Assembly: GCA_019429045.1 (NCBI GenBank)
Contig: JAHYJL010000005.1
Location: 1-43,932 of the forward strand
DNA length: 43,932 nt
DNA from: Bacteroidales bacterium
GTDB taxonomy: Bacteria > Bacteroidota > Bacteroidia > Bacteroidales > JAGOPY01
Reading direction: 5' to 3'
Part shown: one piece after another, positions 27,493 through 36,371 of the stretch
How the letters are laid out: the number at the start of each line of letters is the position of its first letter
How positions within the stretch are numbered: position 1 is the stretch's first letter
Made by a program: the position numbers and the translations under genes
Notes under the pieces: model-generated
What the model was told of the DNA's origin: nothing
What the model saw: only the letters and a program-made list of their open reading frames with translations
The model's database searches: none

Positions 27493-27524
27493 TTTGACTT
27501 TAGGATACTGAATGTTTATATTTG
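27493..27524 (+). promoter_or_regulatory. Consensus Bacteroidota promoter for the PAS protein gene
   Basis: TTTG at 27493-27496 and TATATTTG at 27517-27524 are separated by 20 bp, an almost ideal TTTG-N19/20-TAnnTTTG promoter. The ATG at 27552 is 27 bp after the -7 box, which excludes a TTG start at 27522 inside the promoter. Confidence 0.8.
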
Positions 27525-27551
27525 CAGTGCTTTTGCCTGATTTTATTTTTG

Positions 27552-28664
27552 ATGGATCCTGTGCTGGTTTCACTTACGGTGTTAGCTGCGATTTCATATT
27601 ACGCATGTATTCAGGAGATTGTATTATATTTTGTTAAAAAATATGACCGGTTCACTTTCCTGAGAGGGGCGATCTTGTCATTCATCATTGGAACTTACCT
27701 GGTGATATCTATGGTTACCCATCACCAAGGTGTTACTTCTGTTCATAGTTATACTTTATACCGGATCAACCTGATCTTCCTTCAACTTTCACTCGTTGCC
27801 CTGATCCTCATAATGTATTTTTTATCGGACAGGAAACATTACCTGTTTATTTATTCAGGACTGATCATCATGGGAATAATGATTTTTATCAGCGCAGTTA
27901 TTCCAGTCAGTTTTCTTTTTGGACAGGTGTTTTCCGGAATTAAGCTTTTACCCGTAAGAGACAATATGATCTTGCCACTTCAGCAATACATCTTAAGATG
28001 GCATCTGCTGCAGTATTTAACGATAGGGATTTTTATCGTGTTAGTATTGACCATTCTTGTGGCAAAAGCTATTAGTGCCAGAAAATGGATTCATATGGCC
28101 ATGTACTTTTCTGTCGGATTCATTATTCTCACAACCGGACTGGATATCCTGAGGATTTTGGGTGATATGAAAATGATCAGCCTGATTCCGTATGCTGTAT
28201 TTTTTTACCTGGCCATCCTTACGATTTTTATTTATAATGTTTTGATCGGGGATATATTACTGAAATATAAGGATTATGAAGATGAAAATAAATGTAAGTA
28301 CCTGTTAAACAATGCGAATTTTATTGTTGTTAAGCTTAATCGACTCGGTCATGTCGAGTATATCAATCCATATTTTTGTAAACTAACCGGTTTTCAGGAA
28401 AACGAGGTAGCAGGCAAGGACTGGTTCGAATTTTTTATCCCTTCTCAGTCATTACAGGAATTGCAAGGTACATTCATTGAGATACTTGAATCAGATTTTC
28501 ATGCACGTTATCAAAATCCTATCGTTACGAAAAGTGGTGAAGAGATCATGGTCAACTGGTATAATTCGCGTATTACAGATAAGGATGGAAAGATTGCGGG
28601 AAGCTTCAGTATCGGGGGTGAAGTTTACCCATCAGAAACACCCATCGAAAAGCTTTCATTCTAA
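27552..28664 (+). CDS. Membrane protein with 7TM-like sensor and PAS domain, no output domain
   Basis: This protein of about 370 residues has seven or so N-terminal membrane helices (about 1-235), like sensor modules of histidine kinases. One PAS domain follows (about 255-360: NANFIVVKLNRLGHVEYINPYFCKLTGFQENEV, GKDWFEFFIP, then the PAC end NWYNSRITDKDGKIAGSFSIGG). No kinase, GGDEF or other output follows; it ends with its last 9 bp overlapping the convergent GH127 gene. Either it signals through a partner or it is a shortened kinase. It lies head to head with the binding-protein operon. Confidence 0.78.
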   Translation: MDPVLVSLTVLAAISYYACIQEIVLYFVKKYDRFTFLRGAILSFIIGTYLVISMVTHHQGVTSVHSYTLYRINLIFLQLSLVALILIMYFLSDRKHYLFIYSGLIIMGIMIFISAVIPVSFLFGQVFSGIKLLPVRDNMILPLQQYILRWHLLQYLTIGIFIVLVLTILVAKAISARKWIHMAMYFSVGFIILTTGLDILRILGDMKMISLIPYAVFFYLAILTIFIYNVLIGDILLKYKDYEDENKCKYLLNNANFIVVKLNRLGHVEYINPYFCKLTGFQENEVAGKDWFEFFIPSQSLQELQGTFIEILESDFHARYQNPIVTKSGEEIMVNWYNSRITDKDGKIAGSFSIGGEVYPSETPIEKLSF

Positions 28665-30644
28665 TTTATATGGTACCATCAGCTCTTTGTTTTCCGGAAA
28701 CCATACCCTCATTTCACCGGCACCACGGTTGGCCCATGCGTAATATGGGATCGCACAAAACGGCCCCGGTTCAATTTGAACTGTACCATTTGGCTGAATA
28801 AGTGTTATTCCGGCTTTGCCTTCCAATGTGCCAATACCTCCCAGGAAATCATCATAAAAATGAAAATCAATTTGTAAGTCGCTATCAATCATAATATTAC
28901 TGATGGCATGGTATGCCTGGTCAACTTGTTCAGCGCAATAAATCAGCGGCCCATATTGCAGCGCCAGCAGTCCTGAGTCGGTCTTCACCATGGGATGCGC
29001 CATTACTTTCCGGATCTCCAGAGGGAATTCAATAATGACCTTATCATCATTTCTCCAGGATCGTTTTATGGAAGCATACCCATTGACAATTTCAGGATGC
29101 ATCTGTATGCCGTTGACCATAAAAGCAGGTGACTGGGAAGAAGTATCGGTGAATTGGTAAAGGTCGCCGGGGAAAGCTTCATTTTTTGTCCAACCCGGTA
29201 TTCTGATCATTAAATTAAAGGTGATAGGCTTTGCAGAATTTATGGTAATAAGAGTTTTTCCATCCCAGGGATACCCGGTAGCCTGCTCAATGCCGATTTT
29301 ACTTCCTTTCAACTCAATTCCAGCCTGATTGCTCATGAAAAGATTGACATACAATTCATCATCCTTTACCGCATAGATATAACCCGGCAATGAAGGCAGG
29401 AAACGGGTGATATTCACCGGGCAGCAGGCGCAACCAAACCATTCTTTCCGGGAATGCTGCCCACTGGATGCCAATGGATTCGGATAGAAGAAGTGATCTC
29501 CGGACAATGATACCCCTGACAGTAAGCCATTGTAAAGTACTTTCTCGAAAACATCAAAATACCTGGCTTCGCCGGAAAGCAGAAACATCCTGTGATTCCA
29601 GAAGGCGTTGGCGATGGCGGCACAGGTCTCGCTGTAAGCCTCTTCATTCGGCAGATAATAAGGGTCGCTAAAACCTTCGTGGTTCCTCACAGCGCCGATG
29701 CCTCCGGTGATATAGGTTTTGGATGAAACGACGTCGTTCCATAACTTGCCGATAGCCGCCAGGTATGCTTCATCACCTGTCAATGCGGCTATATCGGCCA
29801 TGGCTGCATACATATACTGAGCCCTGACAGCATGGCCAACTGCCTCCACCTGGTCTGCCGGCCTGAGGTGCATCTGGTTGTATTCGCTTCCGCCAGGACC
29901 TCGCCGGTCGAGAAAGAATTTGGCCAGGGTAAGGTATTTTTCATCACCCGTGACCCTGTAGAGTTTTACCAGGCCGATTTCGATTTCCTGGTGGCCGGGG
30001 ACAATCTCAAGCTTACCCCAACCGAAAAGACTGTCGATCAGGTTGGCATTTTTCAGCGCCACCTCCAGCAGGGAGCTTTTGCCTGTTGCCTGGTAATGCG
30101 CCACCGCTGCTTCATAAAGATGACCGACATTGTATAATTCGTGGCTGCCCTCTTCAATTCTGCTCCATCGTTCCGGCCCGGCCATATCATGCGGGTTCAG
30201 CGGGTCAATGGTACGATTGGTATAAAGGTAGCCGTCATCTTCCTGAGCTGCAGTAATATAGGAGATCAGGGTATCAAGATAGGCATCCATGGCAGGATCA
30301 GGAAATATTTGCATAGAATAGCAGGCCGCTTCGATATTCTTAAAAACATCGGAATCGTCAAACGGGTATTGTGAAGAAAACTTTCCCTCTTTCAGCTCAC
30401 CTGCGATCCTGAAATTGTCAATCCTGCCGGTTTCTTCCGACTTTTGGAAAGCAATGGGAATGGTTACCCGGTGATTCGTGACAATTCTGGGGTACCAGAA
30501 ATCATCAGTAAGCCGGACATCGGTAAAGGCAACCGGGCGGATCGGGTAGTCATTCGGTTTGCTGGTTTCTTCCCGGCAGCATCCTGTTGTAATGAAAACC
30601 ATCGCCAGTGCAATGATGAGGGAATTTTTCGCAAGGTCATTCAT
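28656..30644 (-). CDS. GH127 family beta-L-arabinofuranosidase-like lipoprotein
   Basis: This 662-residue protein has lipobox TTGC (Cys22), then the (alpha/alpha)6 domain of GH127 (DUF1680). The zinc/nucleophile set is visible: E339 and C341 in YSETCAAIAN, and C405, C407 and C408 in WFGCACCPVN, near the E338/C340/C417/C418 positions of HypBA1. The family releases L-arabinofuranose from plant or arabinogalactan glycans. The signal peptide suggests a periplasmic or surface position. I chose ATG 30644 over a TTG 12 bp upstream. Divergent from an AraC-type regulator that may control it. Confidence 0.9.
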   Translation of the reverse strand: MNDLAKNSLIIALAMVFITTGCCREETSKPNDYPIRPVAFTDVRLTDDFWYPRIVTNHRVTIPIAFQKSEETGRIDNFRIAGELKEGKFSSQYPFDDSDVFKNIEAACYSMQIFPDPAMDAYLDTLISYITAAQEDDGYLYTNRTIDPLNPHDMAGPERWSRIEEGSHELYNVGHLYEAAVAHYQATGKSSLLEVALKNANLIDSLFGWGKLEIVPGHQEIEIGLVKLYRVTGDEKYLTLAKFFLDRRGPGGSEYNQMHLRPADQVEAVGHAVRAQYMYAAMADIAALTGDEAYLAAIGKLWNDVVSSKTYITGGIGAVRNHEGFSDPYYLPNEEAYSETCAAIANAFWNHRMFLLSGEARYFDVFEKVLYNGLLSGVSLSGDHFFYPNPLASSGQHSRKEWFGCACCPVNITRFLPSLPGYIYAVKDDELYVNLFMSNQAGIELKGSKIGIEQATGYPWDGKTLITINSAKPITFNLMIRIPGWTKNEAFPGDLYQFTDTSSQSPAFMVNGIQMHPEIVNGYASIKRSWRNDDKVIIEFPLEIRKVMAHPMVKTDSGLLALQYGPLIYCAEQVDQAYHAISNIMIDSDLQIDFHFYDDFLGGIGTLEGKAGITLIQPNGTVQIEPGPFCAIPYYAWANRGAGEMRVWFPENKELMVPYKLE

Positions 30645-30745
30645 ATCTATGATCAATAAGGTATTAAATTTACGAAATTATTAAAAACATCTTATTAAAA
30701 CATTAGTCCCTATCAGCCCGCTTAATTAATTGTCAATTCGATGGG

Positions 30746-30772
30746 ACATACAATTGTATGTTTTTATCTTTG
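30746..30772 (+). promoter_or_regulatory. Perfect 16-bp palindrome and -7 box before the AraC regulator
   Basis: ACATACAATTGTATGT (30746-30761) is a perfect palindrome just upstream of TATCTTTG (30765-30772), an exact TAnnTTTG box. The palindrome occupies the -33/spacer region, as expected for an operator. The ATG is at 30795. It lies in the 150-bp region between the divergent GH127 and regulator genes. Confidence 0.6.
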
Positions 30773-30794
30773 CACTCTACCAATTTGCCGCACT

Positions 30795-32012
30795 ATGATA
30801 AACCACGACAGTCTTTACGTGATTTTATTCTCATTTCCGATTTACCAGATCCTCTTTTATACGGTACAACTATTGTCTTTTAAGCTGAAAAACCCGTCAA
30901 AGAAATACCTTGGCCTTCTGTTGCTATGCATGACCGTTTTTCTGATACTGAATGCAGTCCATGCGTTGGGTTATATTGATTTGTTTTCCGACCTATACCT
31001 GATTTATCTTCCTGTTTTATTGAGTATTGCACCGGCATTTTTTCTCTATTTTCTTTCCATTACCAGTGAAAACCATGACGTGAACAGAAGGCAGCGATTG
31101 ATCCTGTTCAGTCCTGCTGTTTTTATGTTTATCGTGAATATTTTTGTGTTTATTGTTTATGATAAATCGTCCCGGGTCACATTTCTCGAACAGGGCATAT
31201 TCCAGTCGGGCGATGCAGGAGATCAATTTACTGTAATGCTCTTACTGTGGATGACAGGCGTTTTATTGGTCTTTTTTCAAATTGTTTTTGCCATTATCAG
31301 GCTTTTGCGAATCATTCAGACAGAATCTGATCTGATGCGCAAACAGCCATCCCGTCTGGCATACCTGGAGTGGACCTGGGTAATCGGTATTTCGATCAGT
31401 GTAATGGTTTTCCTGATTATCAATGCTATGTTCGAAATGCTTTGGCCGGTGGATCTTCTGGGAGTTGTTATTGTCTATAATCTTCTCATGTTGATTTCCG
31501 GAGGCTTGACCGGTTACCTTGGGATGAAGCAAGACACCTTGCTTAACCAGGTTGTCAATATCGGCCAGGCAGCTACCATATCGCCGGACCTGGATGACAG
31601 ACAGGTGGATTCAGGTGTTGACCCGAGGGCCTCCGATTTTATTGACCAGGATGAAGTAACTGTTACGTTAAGCAGGTTGAATGAGATCATGCTGAATGAA
31701 AAACCTTATTTGAAAACCGATTTTTCATTGCAGGATCTTTGCAGCCTTCTGCAGGTCAATCGAAGAAAAGTCAGTTATGTCTTAAATGAGGTCATGGGCA
31801 AGAACTTCTATGGCATCGTCAATGAATACAGGGTGAAAGAAGCGCAGCAATTGATCATGCGGGATGAGGTGAGCCAGTTGAAGATTGAAGCGCTTGGGGA
31901 AATGGTGGGGTTTCAATCAAAATCATCCTTTAACGCATGTTTCAAGAAGTTCACGGGACTGACACCGTCTGAGTATAAAAACAAGCAGAGAGCAGAGAAT
32001 GCTGGAGATTGA
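30795..32012 (+). CDS. AraC family regulator with N-terminal membrane domain
   Basis: This protein of about 405 residues has six or seven membrane helices (about 1-230), then a linker and a C-terminal AraC-type DNA-binding domain (about 290-400). The latter reads FSLQDLCSLLQVNRRKVSYVLNEVMGKNFYGIVNEYRV and then GFQSKSSFNACFKKFTGLTPSEYK. Such membrane-bound AraC regulators are common in Bacteroidota and respond to unknown signals. Start chosen at ATG 30795 since the -7 box lies at 30765-30772. The next gene truA starts 3 bp after its stop. Confidence 0.88.
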   Translation: MINHDSLYVILFSFPIYQILFYTVQLLSFKLKNPSKKYLGLLLLCMTVFLILNAVHALGYIDLFSDLYLIYLPVLLSIAPAFFLYFLSITSENHDVNRRQRLILFSPAVFMFIVNIFVFIVYDKSSRVTFLEQGIFQSGDAGDQFTVMLLLWMTGVLLVFFQIVFAIIRLLRIIQTESDLMRKQPSRLAYLEWTWVIGISISVMVFLIINAMFEMLWPVDLLGVVIVYNLLMLISGGLTGYLGMKQDTLLNQVVNIGQAATISPDLDDRQVDSGVDPRASDFIDQDEVTVTLSRLNEIMLNEKPYLKTDFSLQDLCSLLQVNRRKVSYVLNEVMGKNFYGIVNEYRVKEAQQLIMRDEVSQLKIEALGEMVGFQSKSSFNACFKKFTGLTPSEYKNKQRAENAGD

Positions 32013-32015
32013 ACA

Positions 32016-32783
32016 TTGAATTTCAGATATTTCATACACCTGGCTTATAACGGGTCACATTACCACGGCTGGCAGGTGCAGGAGAATGCACCGTCGGTGC
32101 AAGAGGTAATTACCCATGCCTTGCAAATGATCTGTAACACTGAGATTAACCTGGTTGGGTGCGGGCGAACAGACACCGGCGTGCATGCCCGGGAATACTA
32201 TGCTCATTTCGAACTGGAAGAGAATAATACACAGGAAGAGCTGGATGAGCTGGCATATCGCCTGAACCGGTTTCTGAAGGACGATATTGTTATTTTCCGC
32301 ATTTTTCCTGTGCCTTCTGATCTTCACGCGCGGTTCAACGCCCATACCCGCACGTACGAATATCATATTCACACCCGCAAGGACCCTTTTTTACAGGATT
32401 ACTCATGGTTTGTTCATCCTGAGCCCGATATCAGCCTGATGAATGAAGGGGCGAAATTGTTATTGAAGACCGATGATTTCACCAGTTTTTCCAAGCTACA
32501 CTCGGCGGCGAAAACCAACATTTGCAAAGTAACGTATGCCCAATGGGATCAAACCGGTCACCGGATGATCTTTACCATTACCGCCGATCGTTTCCTGCGG
32601 AATATGGTCAGGGCCATTGCCGGAACGCTGGTGGACCTTGGTCATGGCAAGATTTCTTTGGAAGACCTGCAAAGGATCATCGATGGCAAAGACCGGGCCC
32701 TGGCCGGGGAATCGGTGCAGGCCAAAGGGTTGTTTTTGGTTAAAGTGGTCTATCCGCCACTAAAGCACGAAAGCACTAAATAA
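32016..32783 (+). CDS. truA: tRNA pseudouridine synthase A
   Basis: This 255-residue enzyme makes pseudouridine at positions 38-40 of the tRNA anticodon stem. Family motifs: RYFIHLAYNGSHYHGWQ at the start, and GCGRTDTGVHA (48-58) with catalytic D53. The start codon must be TTG at 32016: an in-frame TGA ends the upstream gene 3 bp before, and the normal TruA N-terminus begins right there. Its last codons and stop lie in an 8-bp repeat. Confidence 0.95.
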   Translation: MNFRYFIHLAYNGSHYHGWQVQENAPSVQEVITHALQMICNTEINLVGCGRTDTGVHAREYYAHFELEENNTQEELDELAYRLNRFLKDDIVIFRIFPVPSDLHARFNAHTRTYEYHIHTRKDPFLQDYSWFVHPEPDISLMNEGAKLLLKTDDFTSFSKLHSAAKTNICKVTYAQWDQTGHRMIFTITADRFLRNMVRAIAGTLVDLGHGKISLEDLQRIIDGKDRALAGESVQAKGLFLVKVVYPPLKHESTK

Positions 32784-32791
32784 CACTAAAA
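32758..32791. repeat. Octamer repeat over the truA stop codon
   Basis: CACTAAAG, CACGAAAG, CACTAAAT and, after AA, CACTAAAA. The TAA stop of truA (32781-32783) starts in the third unit, so the last residues of TruA (KHESTK) are repeat-encoded. Confidence 0.75.
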
Positions 32792-32804
32792 TATATCTAA
32801 AACA

Positions 32805-35042
32805 TTGAAGCAACCTATCTACCTCGACTATAACGCCACCACACCGGTTCACCCGGAGGTGACAGAGGCCATCCGGCCATACCTGGAATCTTATTTCGGA
32901 AACCCTTCGAGCGCACACCTGTATGGTGCAGCGGCCAGGACCGCGGTTGAGAAAGCCCGTGCCCAGGTTGCATCCCTGCTGGGATGTTATAACCACGAGA
33001 TTATTTTTACCAGCGGCGGAAGCGAATCCAACAACATGGCCATCAAAGGGATAGCCAGGCAATACCGGTCAAAGGGAAACCACATCATCACCAGCAGTAT
33101 TGAGCACCCCGCCGTGTATGAAGTTTGTAAATACCTGGAAAATAATGGTTTCCGAATTACCTGGCTGCCCGTGGATGATACCGGGATGGTCCTGCTGGAT
33201 GCCCTGGAAAAAGCCATCGCAACTGATACCATCCTGATTACCATTATGCATGCCAATAATGAAGTCGGTACCATACAGCCTGTTCGCGAAATCGCAACCA
33301 TAGCCCATGCTCATAATATATTATTTCATACAGATGCCGCTCAATCCGCCGGAAAAATACCGGTGAACGACACTGGTGCTGATTTGATCTCTTTAGCAGG
33401 GCATAAGCTATATGCCCCAAAAGGTGTGGGCGCATTATACATAAAAGAGGGAGTACAGGTGGAGAAACTGATCCACGGTGCGGATCACGAACATAACCTG
33501 CGTGCCGGAACGGAGAATGTGGCACTCATTGTTGGGCTGGGCAATGCATGCGAACTGGCAGCAAGAGACCTGGAAGAAAATGCGGCGCATGCTCAAAAAA
33601 TGCGTGATTTGTTATATCAGGAGATCCAAGCTGATATCCCGGAGATCCGGCTGAACGGCCACCCGGAAAAACGGCTGCCCAACACCCTCAGTGTTTCTTT
33701 CCCCGGTATCGACGCTAACCTTATACTATCGGAGATATCCTCAGAAGTGGCTGCCTCCGCCGGGGCCGCCTGCCATACAGGAGGAGCCGATATTTCCCCC
33801 ACCCTCACCGCTATGCACATACCCTTTGAAGCCGCACGCGGCACCATCCGCTTCTCTACCGGGAAATACACCACGGAGGAAGAAATCCTTCGAGCCGCCG
33901 AAATCCTTTCTGATACAGTGCATAAACTCCAAACGAAAGAACGTAATCAAAACTCAGAACTCGAAACTCAGAACTCAGAACTCAAAACTCAGAACTCAAA
34001 ACTCACGCAGTTCACTGCGGGCCTCGGTTGTGCCTGCAAGCTAAGGCCCCAGGCGCTGGAAGAGATCCTGCAAGCTTTCCCGACCACCTTTCATCCCGAT
34101 ATCCTTGTCGGTCTGAACGAATCCGACGACGCAGCGGTTTACCGGATTAATGACGAGCAGGCCATCGTCCAGACCCTGGATTTCTTCACACCCATTGTGG
34201 ATGATCCTTACACTTTCGGCGCGATCGCTGCCGCTAATGCACTCAGCGACATTTACGCTATGGGTGCGAAACCCTTGTTTGCTCTGAATATTGTTGGTTT
34301 TCCTACAAACCGCCTGCCCATCGAAGTGCTTAAGCAAATTCTGCAGGGAGCAGTCGACAAGGCAGCCGAGGCGGGAATACAAATCATCGGCGGGCATACC
34401 GTGGAAGATCCTGAACCGAAATTCGGCATGGCGGTAACCGGTATCATCCACCCGGACAAGATATTGAAGAACAACGGAAACCAACCCGGAGATGTGCTGG
34501 TACTCACCAAACCGATTGGTACCGGCATTCTGACCACCGCCATGAAACGCGGTCTTCTGGAACCTTGGAACTCTGGAACTTTGGAACCCTGGAACAAAAC
34601 TTTAGTAACTATGCTTGCCCTCAACAAGGAAGCGGCTGAAGTGATGCAGTCCTTCCCCGTTTCCGCCTGCACCGACATCACCGGCTTTGGCCTGCTGGGC
34701 CATCTGAAGGAAATGCTGGTTGCCAGCAATATGGATGCGGAGGTTTACGCCAAAAACGTGCCGCTTCTTCCCGGTACGGAAGACATGGCAGCGGCCAATG
34801 TCATCCCCGGCGGCACCCTGAACAATTTTGAATTCATATCACCTTACATTGTTTGGGCTGAAAATATCCCGGAATTCCGGAAGCTGATCCTATGCGACGC
34901 CCAGACCTCCGGTGGTTTACTGGTCAGCCTTCCTGAAAGCCATGCCGGGGAATTTGTGAAGAGATTGGCGGGTCAGGGAATAACCGGTGCCATTATTGGT
35001 AAAGTTATTTCACAGGGAGAAGGTTTAATAACAGTAATATGA
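32805..35042 (+). CDS. selD: Cysteine desulfurase-SelD (selenophosphate synthetase) fusion
   Basis: This is a 745-residue two-enzyme protein. Residues 1-380 are a NifS/IscS-type desulfurase: LDYNATTPV, HTDAAQSAGK, PLP lysine K201 in AGHKLY, catalytic C323 in SAGAACHTG. Residues 402-745 are SelD: GLGCACKL with C409 and K412 matching C17 and K20 of E. coli SelD, then DDAAVY, DIYAMGAKP and GGHT. The first half can free selenium from selenocysteine; the second makes selenophosphate with ATP for SelA. The linker (381-401) is encoded by a heptamer DNA repeat, and an octamer repeat encodes 585-598. Start codon is TTG at 32805; no ATG lies between it and an upstream in-frame TAA. Confidence 0.94.
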   Translation: MKQPIYLDYNATTPVHPEVTEAIRPYLESYFGNPSSAHLYGAAARTAVEKARAQVASLLGCYNHEIIFTSGGSESNNMAIKGIARQYRSKGNHIITSSIEHPAVYEVCKYLENNGFRITWLPVDDTGMVLLDALEKAIATDTILITIMHANNEVGTIQPVREIATIAHAHNILFHTDAAQSAGKIPVNDTGADLISLAGHKLYAPKGVGALYIKEGVQVEKLIHGADHEHNLRAGTENVALIVGLGNACELAARDLEENAAHAQKMRDLLYQEIQADIPEIRLNGHPEKRLPNTLSVSFPGIDANLILSEISSEVAASAGAACHTGGADISPTLTAMHIPFEAARGTIRFSTGKYTTEEEILRAAEILSDTVHKLQTKERNQNSELETQNSELKTQNSKLTQFTAGLGCACKLRPQALEEILQAFPTTFHPDILVGLNESDDAAVYRINDEQAIVQTLDFFTPIVDDPYTFGAIAAANALSDIYAMGAKPLFALNIVGFPTNRLPIEVLKQILQGAVDKAAEAGIQIIGGHTVEDPEPKFGMAVTGIIHPDKILKNNGNQPGDVLVLTKPIGTGILTTAMKRGLLEPWNSGTLEPWNKTLVTMLALNKEAAEVMQSFPVSACTDITGFGLLGHLKEMLVASNMDAEVYAKNVPLLPGTEDMAAANVIPGGTLNNFEFISPYIVWAENIPEFRKLILCDAQTSGGLLVSLPESHAGEFVKRLAGQGITGAIIGKVISQGEGLITVI
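33951..34006. repeat. Heptamer repeat (AACTCAR)x8 encoding the fusion linker
   Basis: Eight 7-bp units, mostly AACTCAG or AACTCAA, in the reading frame. Three units make 21 bp, so the protein shows a 7-residue repeat (NSELETQ, NSELKTQ, NSKLT). The same unit, also eight copies, lies at 42834-42889 upstream of an unrelated gene. Confidence 0.9.
34559..34595. repeat. Octamer repeat (GGAACYYT)x4.6 inside the SelD domain
   Basis: Units GGAACCTT, GGAACTCT, GGAACTTT, GGAACCCT and GGAAC. Read in frame they give the 8-residue repeat EPWNSGTL, EPWNKTL at residues 586-600, between MKRGLL and LVTMLALN of SelD, a surface-loop region. Confidence 0.88.
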
Positions 35043-36347
35043 GATCCGCGATCATCCATAAAATAAGCAGTTTTGGCGATCAGCTCATCGAGGTGGTGCT
35101 GGGCGATGGTACCGGTATGAACTGGACAGTTTGGGACGAGGGACTGGCGACCAATGGCGAAACCTGGGGGATGTTCGGCACCGCTTTCGCCGATTTCAAC
35201 AATGATGGGTATCTCGACCTGGTAAGCACTGCCTTTGGCTGCTGCGCCGGCATACATGTTTACATTAACCAAACCGACGGCAGTTGGGAACAGTCGTACG
35301 GTTTTACAGGCGGGAACTCCGGATTGATCGTCAGGGCAATAGATATTAATAGCGACGGCCATATGGATTTCGTTGCCAATCACCAGAATGGTACCGCCTA
35401 TTTCGGTGACGGCACAGGTAATTTTACCACCGTGGATATCGGACTGCCCACAGGGACTTCCCGCGGCGGCATCGATGCTTCATATTGGACCGGACATGAG
35501 GGTGCGGGGATATCGTATATCAACTCCTCCGGTGGGGTGGTGGTATATCGGTGGGACAACAACAGCGCAGCCTGGACCGACCTTTCCGGAAATCTGCCTC
35601 AATCGGGTCCTTACCAGATGTCGCAATTGCACGATATGAACAGCGACGGCCATCCCGATGTGCTGGCATACGGTAACAAGACTTTCCAGCTCTGGTTGGG
35701 CGATGGTGCCGGCAACTGGACTCCGGATGCGACTTTTAACATCAATGCAAACCCGGGTTATGCCCGTTCTGTCAGGACCGGTGGCGACTTTGATAACAAT
35801 GGCTATCCCGACCTTGTGATCCTGAACCAGGAGCTGAGCGGTGGTTTTATCCAGTTTGATCAAAGCAGGCTGTATGTATATTTTGAAGGATCCGTGGCCG
35901 ACAGCTTACGGATCAGACCGGTCTATCCCGCCGGCGGCGAGAATTTTTATGCCGGATCGGTGCGCTTCATCGAATGGATATCCGCCGTGCCCGGCAATAT
36001 TCCATTTGAAGCTCACCGTCAGCTCAGCCAATGGATCAGCCCAGCAGGTGGTTCCGGCGCCGTTTACCATTTATGGCACACCGGTCGATGTGCAGGAGTT
36101 ACCCGTTAACCATAATACTAATGTTTCCCTTTTCCCCAATCCGGGCAAAGAAATTGTTACCATCAACAGTGCGCAGAAGATAGAGCAGATAATATTTTTC
36201 GATGCAATGGGCAGGAAAATGCTGGCAATCAACGAACCGGATCGGGTTATTAACATGGGGCACCTTCCGGAAGGGATCCATTTTTACAGGGTGATTTTAG
36301 AAGACGGGTTGCAGACGGGCGGGATTTGGATTAAAACAGACTCATAA
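35039..36347 (+). pseudogene. Decayed FG-GAP repeat protein with T9SS sorting domain
   Basis: One frame (35039-36109) encodes several FG-GAP/VCBS repeats (ADFNNDGYLDLV, DINSDGHMDFV, DMNSDGHPDVL, DFDNNGYPDLV), then an Ig-like start (GGENFYAGSVRFIEW). A second frame from about 36005 continues with LKLTVSSANGSAQQ, PAPFTIYG and a T9SS type A sorting domain (VSLFPNPGKEIVTI to the end at 36347). Between IPFE and LKLTVSS roughly 40 residues of the Ig-like domain are missing and the frame is broken. There is also no signal peptide: the frame starts at an ATG overlapping the selD stop (ATGA). So both the front and an inner piece are lost. Confidence 0.8.
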
Positions 36348-36371
36348 TGCACACCAAGAACATGAAACGCT

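Noticed and set aside
27397-27573. Longer N-terminus for the first PstS-like protein
   Set aside because: It would place the signal peptide inside the protein and run over a consensus divergent promoter.
35039-35042. Translational coupling of selD with a downstream gene through ATGA
   Set aside because: The downstream frame is a truncated secreted protein lacking its signal peptide, so the overlap is probably accidental.
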